Part shown: positions 51,862 to 59,639 of the stretch, one piece after another
How positions within the stretch are numbered: the first letter of the stretch is position 1
Layout: the number at the start of each line of letters is the position of its first letter
Assembly: GCF_001278805.1 (NCBI RefSeq)
Contig: NZ_CP012602.1
Coordinates: forward strand, 537,001 to 601,000
Length of the DNA stretch: 64,000 nucleotides
From: Bacillus sp. FJAT-18017
GTDB taxonomy: Bacteria; Bacillota; Bacilli; Bacillales; Cytobacillaceae
Reading direction: 5' to 3'
Program-made: the position numbers and the translations under genes
The notes under the pieces: generated by a model
What the model saw: the letters and a program-made list of their open reading frames with translations, nothing else
Databases searched by the model: none
Told to the model about the DNA's origin: nothing

Positions 51862-52320
51862 TTAGTTTGCTGGGACAGGTGTCGGAGTTCCTTCACCATA
51901 GGATGAATATTCTTCAACAATAGCTTCGTGGATTTCCTTCAGGCTTTTACCGTCTTGTTTCATTTCTACCGCCTCCCGGGCGATATTGACACAAATGTCT
52001 CAAGCGGTGCCATGCGGATCCCATTCAGTTACAGCGAGGTCGGAATCCATTCCCTTAATGAAGCAGTCCAAATTACTTTCATGGCCGGATCCGGTGCCAC
52101 AGCTGCAATAGCATGGAACAGATGCAAGTGCATCGGGATGCTGTGCGGCCATAACATATGTTTCTTGCACTTTATCAGGTGTCTGGAGAACATAATCTGG
52201 CAAGGCAGTATGCTTCGGATCCAATGTCAGCTCTTCAGTTGATGATTGCGAACTGCAGGCAGAAATGATGCCGATGGCCAGGATTGAAAACATCAGCAGC
52301 AAGTATCTAGATAATTTCAT
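51862..52320 (-). CDS. PCYCGC-motif lipoprotein 2 with in-frame TGA (candidate selenoprotein)
   Basis: A paralogue of the preceding gene (152 codons) with TGA at codon 107 (52000-52002). Lipoprotein signal to SACSS; core ASVPCYCSCGTGSGHESNLDCF; EWDPHGTA before the TGA and DICVNIAREAVEMKQDG, KSLKEIHEAIVEEYS, GEGTPTPVPAN after it, then TAA. The UxxC position and the downstream hairpin are conserved with copy 1. The copies differ at many silent sites, so the duplication is old and both have been kept as coding sequence past the TGA. In copy 2 one Cys of the PCYCGC motif is replaced by Ser (PCYCSC). Confidence 0.82.
51969..51983 (-). promoter_or_regulatory. Candidate SECIS hairpin in PCYCGC gene 2
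   Basis: UCGCC pairs with GGCGG around loop CGGGA (outer pair U-G), starting 22 nt after the UGA. Same position and sequence as in gene 1. Confidence 0.6.
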
Positions 52321-52573
52321 GGCCTTCTTCCTTTCATTTATTTACACCCTTATTTTAACAAGGAAACCATGGTGGAAACCTGTTGCTTTTCAAACGTTTT
52401 GTGACGGAGAATGGCGTGTATGGTGGAATGGGTACTGATACAAGTCTGGGGTATGGATCAGCTATGAATAAGCCTCGGTGGCTGTTGGTTTTCACAAAAG
52501 TGATCGTCGTTTTTTTTGAAGTTGGAATGGGTATGATATAAGTATTTACGAGATCCGGAGGGGGTTTGCTATC

Positions 52574-53455
52574 ATGGATTTGACACCGCAGCAGCGGGTG
52601 GAGCTGCATGGCTTCAATAATTTGACGAAAAGTTTAAGTTTTAATATGTACGATATTTGCTATACGGGGACGAAGGAGGAGCGTGAGGCGTATCTTGAGT
52701 ATATTGATGAGCAGTACAATGCGGATCGCCTGACAAAAATCCTGAAGCATGTCGCGGATATTATCGGGGCGCATGTGTTGAATGTGGCGAAGCAGGATTA
52801 TGTGCCGCAGGGTGCGAGCGTGACGATGCTAGTGTCCGAGGGCCCGGTTGTCGAGGTGCCGACTGAGCATTTTGAGGAATCGCCTGGGCCGCTGCCATCA
52901 AATGTGACGCTCTCTCTTGATAAAAGTCATATTACGGTTCATACATATCCGGAGTATCATCCGGATGAGGGGATTTCGACGTTCCGCGCCGATATTGATG
53001 TGTCGACTTGCGGAGAGATTTCGCCGCTGAAGGCGCTCAATTACCTGATTCATTCGTTCGAGACAGATGTGATGACGCTTGATTACAGGGTGCGTGGTTT
53101 CACACGTGACAAGGAAGGCTACAAGCTGTTTATTGACCATGAGATTTCGTCAATCCAGAATTACATTCCGGATGAGGTGGCTGATAAGTTTCATATGATC
53201 GATGTGAATGTGTATCAGGAAAACATCTTCCATACAAAGTGCAAGCTGCGTGATTTCGACTTGAACAATTATCTGTTCGGCTATACGAAGGACAAGTTAA
53301 GCGAGGAGCAGCGCGAGGAAATTGAAGGCAGCATCAAATGGGAGATGGATGAAATTTTTTATGGGAAAAATATTTACATGGGCAGTTTTGATAAGAACGC
53401 CGAGAAAGCCTTCCGTGAGAATCTGGAGAGCGAAGTGCAGAGAAAGAAAAACTGA
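52574..53455 (+). CDS. speD: S-adenosylmethionine decarboxylase proenzyme
   Basis: A 293-residue enzyme of the E. coli SpeD type, longer than the ~125-residue SpeH of B. subtilis. It makes decarboxylated SAM, the aminopropyl donor for spermidine. The self-cleavage site is Lys-Ser118 ([13 protein letters not shown]), where Ser becomes the pyruvoyl group; [27 protein letters not shown] carries the active-site Cys. Start has GGAGGGGG 10 nt upstream. It is a single gene between two candidate selenoprotein loci and reads opposite to them; no spermidine synthase is adjacent. Confidence 0.93.
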   Translation: MDLTPQQRVELHGFNNLTKSLSFNMYDICYTGTKEEREAYLEYIDEQYNADRLTKILKHVADIIGAHVLNVAKQDYVPQGASVTMLVSEGPVVEVPTEHFEESPGPLPSNVTLSLDKSHITVHTYPEYHPDEGISTFRADIDVSTCGEISPLKALNYLIHSFETDVMTLDYRVRGFTRDKEGYKLFIDHEISSIQNYIPDEVADKFHMIDVNVYQENIFHTKCKLRDFDLNNYLFGYTKDKLSEEQREEIEGSIKWEMDEIFYGKNIYMGSFDKNAEKAFRENLESEVQRKKN

Positions 53456-53486
53456 TCCTGATTTGAGAAGGATAGGTTGTGTAGGG

Positions 53487-53524
53487 AGGGTGTCCCAAAA
53501 GTATACTTGGGACACCCTCTTTTT
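53487..53524 (+). terminator. Terminator after speD
   Basis: AGGGTGTCCCAA and TTGGGACACCCT form a perfect 12-bp stem, followed by CTTTTTC. Nothing recognisable lies in 53525-53715. Confidence 0.9.
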
Positions 53525-53715
53525 CTTAAGCCCCCATGTAAAAACGAGTGATAAGTGTTTACAAAAGGATTTACTAAACGGAATTGGGGCCTGGAGGGTG
53601 AGAATCGTCGAGAGAAGGATTTACTAGACCACCAATAATTTGAAGCAGTCGGCCCGACAGGATTGATTTTATCGACCTTTTGAAACAGCTTACCTGTTTC
53701 GTTTTGCGACAAGAA

Positions 53716-53741
53716 AGGGCCCAGTACATCAGCTGGGCCCT
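53716..53741 (-). terminator. Terminator of the cueP gene
   Basis: AGGGCCCAG and CTGGGCCCT form a perfect 9-bp stem. On the minus strand it is followed by TTCTTG. It lies 15 bp beyond the TAG that is reached by reading through the TGA. Confidence 0.8.
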
Positions 53742-53756
53742 CTATTTATTGTGCTG

Positions 53757-54317
53757 CTATAGTAATTGCATGGTTGTAATACAGGTGATATCTCCCTGGG
53801 AAGTAGACAGCTGGGATTCTGTTACTTTTCCGTCGTGCTCAATCTTTACATTGTATGTTTTATTCCGGGGCAGCCATAAATCAATGAACCCGTTTGATCC
53901 GGATTTCAACGTTTTGTCTACTACAATATTGCCTTCATTATCTTTGATGACAACATCAAATTCCTCATTCATGAGCTCTCCCTGACAACCTGCCAGGCTA
54001 TGTGTACCTCATTCATGGGTTTGGCTGACATAAGGGGCAATTGATACAAAGAATTGGTCTGCTGGTAACTCATGAACAGTTTCAGTTCCATCCGTTCCCT
54101 TAACGATAAGCTGGTCAGATGTAACTGAAGCAGCTTCGACTTCTGTTTTACCTGAACTGATATCGGCTAATAATTCCTGAACAGTAGGGGTTTCACTCTG
54201 ATTGGCAGCTGTTTCGTTAGCTGAGTTCTCAACTTTGGTGCTGTCTTCACCGCAGCCGGCCAGGATGATGCCAAGAAACAAAGCAACTGTAAAAACCTTA
54301 AGCTTCACCAAATTCAC
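53757..54317 (-). CDS. cueP: CueP-family copper-binding lipoprotein with in-frame TGA at a copper-ligand Cys (candidate selenoprotein)
   Basis: A 186-codon frame with one TGA at codon 103 (54009-54011). CueP is an extracytoplasmic Cu(I) protein with three conserved Cys. The lipoprotein signal ends ILAGCGED; PYVSQTHE precedes the TGA; GTHSLAGCQGELMNEEF follows, then NGFIDLWLPRNKTYNV and GDITCITTMQLL, all family hallmarks. In ordinary CueP the segment is THDC..HSL.TCQGEL, so the TGA replaces the first metal-ligand Cys while the other two remain. A good SECIS-like hairpin begins 12 nt after the TGA. A gene caller would split it into a 102-residue protein and a separate 71-residue ORF from an internal ATG at 53972. 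Ribosome site AAGGAGTGA upstream. Confidence 0.85.
53981..53997 (-). promoter_or_regulatory. Candidate SECIS hairpin in cueP
   Basis: In the mRNA, CCUGGCA pairs with UGUCAGG (7 bp, one G-U) around the loop GGU, which begins 19 nt after the UGA. The GGU apical loop and spacing closely resemble the E. coli fdhF SECIS. This is the strongest of the four hairpins. Confidence 0.7.
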
Positions 54318-54564
54318 TCCTTATTTAATATTAATTCCCATTATAAACTAAGTTTTTTCTTATGCTTACTTTTTCACAAATTGCACATACTTTACAATCC
54401 ATTTTACCTAGGTGTAAAGCACTGCCCTTTTTAAAATTAAAATGAAACCCCGTCACTCTTTCCCCCCTTCCCGCGCAAGTATATCCACCCTTTGGAATGG
54501 CTATGATGGTAGTTGATGGAAAAACCAGCATGTCTTTCGCATGCGGTATGCCGAGGTGGAATAT

Positions 54565-56025
54565 ATGGAAACGGAAGTGAAAAATAAAGTAAGCAAGAGC
54601 CTTGAAACGAATGTTGCTTTTTTGAAAAGTGAGCTAGGGGTTGGAAAAAGCTTTGACGTTATCCATCTCGAGGTCGAGTACTCGGGGCGGAAAATGAGCC
54701 TATTCATGATTGATGGGCTTGTAAAGGATGACATGCTGCATCTTCTGCTGAAGTTCATGGCCAACTTGAAAAAGGAACAGCTCCAGGGTGCAACGATCAA
54801 GGAAATGTTGAAGACATATGTCCCCTATATTGAATTGGACTCAACGGATGACCTGGACAAGGCAGCTGATATGGTGCTTGCCGGGCCGACTGCGCTTGTC
54901 ATTGATGGCGAGAAGGAAATCATCCTGATTGATGCCCGTACCTATCCGGTCAGAGGGCCGCAGGAGCCCGATACTGAGCGGGTCGTTCGCGGCTCGCGTG
55001 ACGGATTTGTTGAGACGATTGTGTTTAATACGGCACTTGTCAGGAGGAGGGTTCGCGACCGGACGCTGCGAATGAAGTATATGCAGGTCGGGCGGCGTTC
55101 AAAAACAGATATGGTTATCTGCTATATTGAGGACATTGCCGACCAGGACTTGGTAAAGAAAATTGAGGATAAGCTCTCGAAGATCGATACGGACGGGCTG
55201 CCGATGGCGGAGAAGACAGTTGAGGAATTCATTACCGGCAGTAAATGGAATCCATTCCCGGCGGTTCGGTATACGGAGCGGCCAGATACAATGGCGACTC
55301 ATTTGTACCAAGGGCATATTTGTGTGCTTGTCGATGGATCTCCGAGTGCAATGATCACGCCGACGACATACTGGCATCATCTTCAGCACGCAGAGGAGTA
55401 CCGAAATAAGCCGCTCGTCGGTGCTTACTTAAGGCTGGTTCGATTTTTGGCAGTCTGGGCGTCCTTGTTCCTGCTGCCGATCTGGTATTTGCTAGCAATT
55501 GATCCGAGCCTAGTACCAAAAAGTATGGAGTTTATTGGCCCGAATGATCCTGGAAAAATCCCGCTATTCCTGCAATTTTTGATTGTAGAGGTCGGGGTCG
55601 ATATGCTGCGTATGGCGGCCATTCATACGCCTACATCGCTGGCAACCGCACTGGGCCTTATTGCTGCGTTGATGATCGGGCAGGTTGCAGTCGAGGTGGG
55701 ATTGCTCACCAATGAGGTTATCCTCTATTTGGCGCTAGCAGCAATCGGAACATTTTCGACCCCAAGCTATGAGCTTAGCCTTGCCAACCGGCTTGTCCGT
55801 TTGTTTTTGCTCATTTCCACGGCACTATTCCACACTGTGGGACTGGTTGTCGGCTTCACACTCGTTGTAATCTATCTTTCAAGGATGAAAAGCTTTGGAA
55901 TACCGTATATGTGGCCGTTCATTCCTTTTAATCTCAAGTCGTTCAAGGAAATTCTGATCAGGTCGCCGATCCCGTTTAAATCCAAGCGGCCGGGGGTCCT
56001 GGATCCTAAGGATCCGGACAGATAA
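54565..56025 (+). CDS. GerA-family spore germination protein, SpoVAF-like
   Basis: A 486-residue membrane protein. An N-terminal cytoplasmic domain (~1-280, DRTLRMKYMQVGRRSKTDMVICYIEDIADQ) precedes about five membrane segments (~290-450) and a Pro/Lys-rich tail. The conserved region RYTERPDTMATHLYQGHICVLVDGSPSAMITP is typical of GerA A-subunits; length and the TYWHHLQHAEEYRNKP stretch favour SpoVAF. Start 54565 has GAGGTGG 5 nt upstream. In B. subtilis spoVAF closes the spoVA operon, but no other spoVA or ger B/C gene lies here, so it is a stand-alone copy. It supports a spore-forming host. Confidence 0.85.
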   Translation: METEVKNKVSKSLETNVAFLKSELGVGKSFDVIHLEVEYSGRKMSLFMIDGLVKDDMLHLLLKFMANLKKEQLQGATIKEMLKTYVPYIELDSTDDLDKAADMVLAGPTALVIDGEKEIILIDARTYPVRGPQEPDTERVVRGSRDGFVETIVFNTALVRRRVRDRTLRMKYMQVGRRSKTDMVICYIEDIADQDLVKKIEDKLSKIDTDGLPMAEKTVEEFITGSKWNPFPAVRYTERPDTMATHLYQGHICVLVDGSPSAMITPTTYWHHLQHAEEYRNKPLVGAYLRLVRFLAVWASLFLLPIWYLLAIDPSLVPKSMEFIGPNDPGKIPLFLQFLIVEVGVDMLRMAAIHTPTSLATALGLIAALMIGQVAVEVGLLTNEVILYLALAAIGTFSTPSYELSLANRLVRLFLLISTALFHTVGLVVGFTLVVIYLSRMKSFGIPYMWPFIPFNLKSFKEILIRSPIPFKSKRPGVLDPKDPDR

Positions 56026-56283
56026 GAATGGTTTTATTGGAGAGGTTTTCCGCCACTTTGTATCCACGCTTACCGGTTTACCGGTTAATCGGAGTTAGGG
56101 AATTGTTCATTGCCAAGACGCTCAAGCAGGGTTTTGTTTAGGTAGTCATAATTGCGATTGAACAGATATATACTTTCTATTGGCAACCTTGCTTTGCCAG
56201 CCAGGGGGAAGGGGTGGCATTCATGCTGCCTCTTCCTTTTCAATACTCGTCTTCACCGGAGGCTCGTAAGCTGTTCGATGCAA

Positions 56284-56634
56284 CTAATGGACATGCGCGT
56301 AAAACGTCGGCTTAATCTGTTCGTCCCGGACGTCAATGATATATTGTTTGAACACATAATCCTTGCCTCCGTATGCCTCATACCAGGATTGAACCTGCTG
56401 GGCATGGGCCTCGTCCTCGCGGATATTTGCCTCAATCTCCAGGAATGATTCAAAATTATCATATTCCCAGATTGCGAAGATTTCAGTTGTATCAGCATCG
56501 ACAGGAACCATCCAGCGGCCGGTAAGCCGCGCACCATACCTAAGGCGATTCGCAAAATTGTGCTCATTAAAAAGATCATTCAGGGAATCCACAAATTCAT
56601 TTTTTACAAGATAAGATTTTCTTCGGTAAAACAT
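56284..56634 (-). CDS. NIPSNAP-family protein
   Basis: A 116-residue alpha/beta-barrel protein of the NIPSNAP/dimeric ferredoxin-like type: MFYRRKSYLVKNEFVDSLNDLFNEHN..., YGARLTGRWMVPVDADTTEIFAIWEYDNFESFLEIEANI. No catalytic residues are known for the family. It is a single gene. The 56026-56283 spacer before its 3' end holds no feature that I can support. Confidence 0.85.
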   Translation of the reverse strand: MFYRRKSYLVKNEFVDSLNDLFNEHNFANRLRYGARLTGRWMVPVDADTTEIFAIWEYDNFESFLEIEANIREDEAHAQQVQSWYEAYGGKDYVFKQYIIDVRDEQIKPTFYAHVH

Positions 56635-56735
56635 TGAAAAAAGCCACTTCCTTTAGGTTTCTATCACTTCCAATGTGTTTGTCGTAATTTCTAAGAAATA
56701 GTTTCATATCTTTAATGTGAAAATCGTTAAAAAGA

Positions 56736-56755
56736 GCGTTCCTTTGTAAGGAACG
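56736..56755. repeat. Perfect hairpin in the NIPSNAP-DUF2071 spacer
   Basis: GCGTTCCTT and AAGGAACGC pair perfectly around TG(T), without a T-run. A role in the AT-rich spacer is not apparent. Confidence 0.5.
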
Positions 56756-56858
56756 CGTAAAAAACTGGCTGTGCTCCTATTTTTGAGCTCTGCCAGCTCA
56801 GGATACTGTTAGTTTATTTTTAATAAAAAACAGATATGCGGTGCTTGGGATTACCTAT

Positions 56859-56940
56859 CGGTTTTAAGCGGACTTTTTTGTTTTATGGAACACTTTTTCG
56901 GTTTTATGCCGCACTTTTCAGGTTTTATGTCATACTTCCA
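56859..56940 (+). repeat. Four degenerate ~20-bp tandem repeats
   Basis: Units GGTTTTA-x-G-x-x-G-x-ACTTTT recur at 56859, 56880, 56900 and 56921 with 20-21 bp spacing. The short open frame over them encodes a repeated LFRFY motif but has no ribosome site and is not counted as a gene. The rest of the 56635-57081 spacer is featureless apart from the hairpin at 56736. Confidence 0.6.
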
Positions 56941-57081
56941 AAAACTTATGTGAGACAAAACAAGATTTATCAAGACTTACATTTACGCGTGATTAATCCG
57001 TTACATTCCTATCCCGTCACAAGGATGCGATAGTCTAGCCAAGAGTTTAACAGAAACGAAGTCACCTAATCCCTGATAACT

Positions 57082-57828
57082 TTAGTCCTCCACAAACGGA
57101 AACATCAGCACTTTTTTCGATTCGCAGTATTGAAGAATCGGATCGCCGTAAAGCGAAACCGGGCTCATTGTATTCACACTCACTGCAGCCCACGCTTCAC
57201 CCACATCCCACGGCAAGTGGTGGATATCGCCGCGCAGCACTTTTCCATCCCGTGTCGTGAACAAACAATACCGTTCAACCAGCCAGTGTTCAAGCGAACC
57301 AGGCTTACATACAAAAGGAGCGGATTCCGGCCTGTAGGCAGCCTGATATTTACCGAAACCGTTCTCGGCCGAAATTCTTTTATTTGTAAAAAGAAAACCA
57401 GTTTCTCCTTCGGCATCCTCTCCAGCCCTCTTGAACTCCATTTCAGCATGCTTATAAGGAAGAGCAAGCAGCCCATTTGCCGCCAGCACAGCCGGCGCCA
57501 AATTTGCATCAAGAGAAAAGAAATAAACCCCATGCTTCCCGCCGCGTTTCACGTAAGTCCGCACATTCAATTCAAGGTACTCATTCAAAAGCGGAATCTC
57601 TGGCATTATTCTGAATCGCTGGTGCTTTACCTGAAACGGCGAAATAGTCAGCCATGCCTGCCCCTCCCACGTATCCAATTCAAGTTCGGCGGGAACCAGC
57701 GCCCTTATCGCTGATGTATCAACCGGCCAATGCATGAACAGCAAGTTTTCCCATGTCTGGGTCATCATCCATGGCAAATCCGGCAGAGGAAAGGGGCGGT
57801 GTGAAGTCACCTTCAGTACATCATCCAC
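57082..57828 (-). CDS. DUF2071 family protein (YqjF-like)
   Basis: A 248-residue soluble protein with the family pattern PWMMTQTWENLLFMHWPVDTSAIRALVPAELELDTWEGQAWLTISPF and LLNEYLELNVRTYVKRGGKHGVYFFSLDANLAPAV. The structure is an acetoacetate-decarboxylase-like fold, but the role is unknown. GTG 57828 is chosen because GGAGG lies 8 nt upstream; an open extension to a TTG at 57843 would overlap that site. Stand-alone gene. Confidence 0.85.
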   Translation of the reverse strand: MDDVLKVTSHRPFPLPDLPWMMTQTWENLLFMHWPVDTSAIRALVPAELELDTWEGQAWLTISPFQVKHQRFRIMPEIPLLNEYLELNVRTYVKRGGKHGVYFFSLDANLAPAVLAANGLLALPYKHAEMEFKRAGEDAEGETGFLFTNKRISAENGFGKYQAAYRPESAPFVCKPGSLEHWLVERYCLFTTRDGKVLRGDIHHLPWDVGEAWAAVSVNTMSPVSLYGDPILQYCESKKVLMFPFVED

Positions 57829-58037
57829 AATTATTACCTCCAATCAGCATCATACCCTACATTTTCTCCTCCTTTAATGGAGTGAAACCTGCAAAGAATG
57901 CAAATTGAGAGAATTTCCTGTATTATATGAAGGTAAAAGCAATCGTTGAAGCAAGCAGCCCTCCTCAGAGAGCTTGAGGACAGGAGGGAACGGAATTGCC
58001 TGCTATTTTCGTCTATTTTTGTGTTGCGGAGGCTATC

Positions 58038-58880
58038 ATGAACGAATTAGATCAAGCCCTATACGAATACCTATTGTCCCATTCATCGGATATGACCGAC
58101 GAATGGCTAAGCCGCAGGAATAAAGAATCAGGCTCGCTTTATTCCAAAGATGCAGCCCCGGAGTTAGTTAAAAAGCTCCGCGAGCAAAACAAACTATTTA
58201 ATACGAATATCTCCAAGGTTTTCATAGAGGAAGAAGAGCCCTACAAGGAAGGTCTGATTCCATGGACAAAGATGGTTGCGGAGGACCGTGTAAATTCCAA
58301 CGTCCCTCTTCACCTTGTCATTAAGCAATTCGGTGTTTTCAGGGCTGTCTTCCTGGACTTTATTGAAAGTTTTGTTACTCAAAACGATAATCTGGCCATA
58401 AAGCACGGTGATATTTTTCGCTGGTCCAAAAAAATCAATATAGCATTTGATAAAGTAGTGGACTTATTCTCAGAGCACTATAATGAAGTAAACAACAAGC
58501 TGCTAACTGAGAAGGAAAAGATTATCCTTGAACTAAGCGCCCCGGTTATCCCAATAGCAAGCAGCATCGGCGTCCTGCCGTTAATCGGTAAAATTGACAT
58601 CGAGCGCGCCCAGGCAATCATGGAATCGGTACTGAATCAAAGTTCGCAAATGCGAATTACAAGGCTGTATATTGACCTGTCCGGAGTTCCAGAAATGGAT
58701 GCAGTAGCATCATGCGAGCTTTCCAAGGTTATAAAAGGGCTAAACCTGCTCGGTGTGCAGGCCATCCTTTCAGGAATGCGCCCGGAAGTAGCCCAGGCCG
58801 CCGTTGAACAGGGAATCAACTTCAGCAATACACAAATCGAGCCTAATCTCGGCGCTGCCCTGTCGAAGTTTGAGTGGTAA
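58038..58880 (+). CDS. RsbR-family STAS co-antagonist (stressosome component)
   Basis: A 280-residue protein with an N-terminal globin-like RsbR domain (~1-150) and a C-terminal STAS domain (~165-278: APVIPIASSIGVLPLIGKID, LYIDLSGVPEMDAVASCELSKVIKGLNLLGVQAILSGM). RsbR paralogues assemble with RsbS into stressosomes that relay stress to sigma-B. In B. subtilis RsbRA the regulatory Thr205 lies in the segment GV..D(T); here the equivalent reads DAVAS, with Ala, so phosphorylation there may be lost. Start 58038 has GCGGAGG 6 nt upstream. It sits directly upstream of csbA, a sigma-B regulon gene in B. subtilis. Confidence 0.88.
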   Translation: MNELDQALYEYLLSHSSDMTDEWLSRRNKESGSLYSKDAAPELVKKLREQNKLFNTNISKVFIEEEEPYKEGLIPWTKMVAEDRVNSNVPLHLVIKQFGVFRAVFLDFIESFVTQNDNLAIKHGDIFRWSKKINIAFDKVVDLFSEHYNEVNNKLLTEKEKIILELSAPVIPIASSIGVLPLIGKIDIERAQAIMESVLNQSSQMRITRLYIDLSGVPEMDAVASCELSKVIKGLNLLGVQAILSGMRPEVAQAAVEQGINFSNTQIEPNLGAALSKFEW

Positions 58881-58910
58881 TCCCAACAAGGAAAGGGAGG
58901 TAGAAAGGTG

Positions 58911-59141
58911 ATGAAATACTTGGCGGCATTCTTCCTGCCCGGGCTGACAGTCCTTTTGTTTTCACGGGTAACGTATAACCGGGTTATCGGTCTCGTCCTG
59001 ACAGTTGCCTTAATTGCTGCCTCCGTCTACAAAGGCTACACTGACAGCTGGGCGCTAATCGTCATCGACGCATTCTCGCTCACAGCCGGTTTTTGGGCAG
59101 CCTCCTACCTCAAACCGAAATTCCCTGGAAAACAAACATAA
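58911..59141 (+). CDS. csbA: CsbA-type small membrane protein
   Basis: A 76-residue protein with three hydrophobic segments (~2-19, ~25-43, ~50-66) and a basic tail (KPKFPGK). B. subtilis csbA also has 76 codons, is sigma-B-dependent, and is immediately upstream of uvrB, exactly as here. ATG 58911 is used; a GTG at 58908 lies in the ribosome site. It lies 30 bp after the RsbR-like gene. Confidence 0.88.
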   Translation: MKYLAAFFLPGLTVLLFSRVTYNRVIGLVLTVALIAASVYKGYTDSWALIVIDAFSLTAGFWAASYLKPKFPGKQT

Positions 59142-59151
59142 AGTGAGCCTT

Positions 59152-59174
59152 CCATCAGCGTTCTTTGCTGATGG
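59152..59174 (+). terminator. Hairpin after csbA
   Basis: CCATCAGC and GCTGATGG pair perfectly around TTCTTT; no long T-run follows, so termination may be weak. Confidence 0.5.
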
Positions 59175-59193
59175 TTAGTCGAACCAATCGGAC

Positions 59194-59234
59194 CTTAAGG
59201 GACAGTTGCCCTTTAGGGCATACTGTCCCTTAAG
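59194..59234. repeat. Long near-perfect inverted repeat between csbA and uvrB
   Basis: CTTAAGGGACAGT-TGCCC and GGGCA-T-ACTGTCCCTTAAG form an 18-bp stem with one unpaired base and a TTTA loop. No T-run follows and the stem is longer than usual for a terminator. Confidence 0.7.
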
Positions 59235-59259
59235 AGTTGGATGAAGTGAACTGAACTGA

Positions 59260-59287
59260 ACTCCCGAGCCATTAACGGGAGTTTTTA
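59260..59287 (+). terminator. Terminator upstream of uvrB
   Basis: AACTCCCG and CGGGAGTT pair around AGCCATTA and are followed by TTTATTTTA. Confidence 0.8.
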
Positions 59288-59425
59288 TTTTATAAAATAG
59301 CGCTTGTTCCTGCCTGCCTACAAGGTTTATGTATTTGTGGGCAACAAAGGATTCAGGCTCCATAGGATGAAATTCTTCCCTATCGCGGTTTATTTCAAAA
59401 AAATTGGGAAAAACTCGAAACTAAT

Positions 59426-59439
59426 CGAATATTTGTTCG
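59426..59439. promoter_or_regulatory. LexA/DinR box before uvrB
   Basis: CGAATATTTGTTCG matches the Bacillus LexA consensus CGAAC-N4-GTTCG with one mismatch. It lies about 35 bp before a -10-like TAGAAT at 59472-59477. It predicts SOS control of uvrBA. Confidence 0.8.
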
Positions 59440-59639
59440 CATATTATTGGTTAGTTTCATACAGTTTGTGGTAGAATGGTTAGTATGAGATTTGGGGACA
59501 ATGCCGGGATTATTGAATTCGGGCATCCTTTCAGTTGCCTTCTCTCATTTATGAGGGGAAGGGGACATGTTCGTTTGTGCCCGTCCATTCAAATAAGGAG
59601 CGGACCGGGTTACACTTTGACTACTGGAGGGCATTTAAT

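Noticed and set aside
51244..52320. Simple pseudogenes caused by nonsense mutations
   Set aside because: Four independent TGA codons all at conserved Cys positions, with intact frames, terminators after the distal stops and hairpins downstream, is very unlikely for decay.
53757..53972. Separate 71-residue protein starting at the internal ATG 53972
   Set aside because: It is the C-terminal half of CueP in the same frame as the upstream gene, separated only by one TGA at a Cys position; no ribosome site precedes the ATG.
56836..57033. 65-codon open frame with repeated LFRFY motif
   Set aside because: It reflects four degenerate 20-bp DNA repeats and has no ribosome site.
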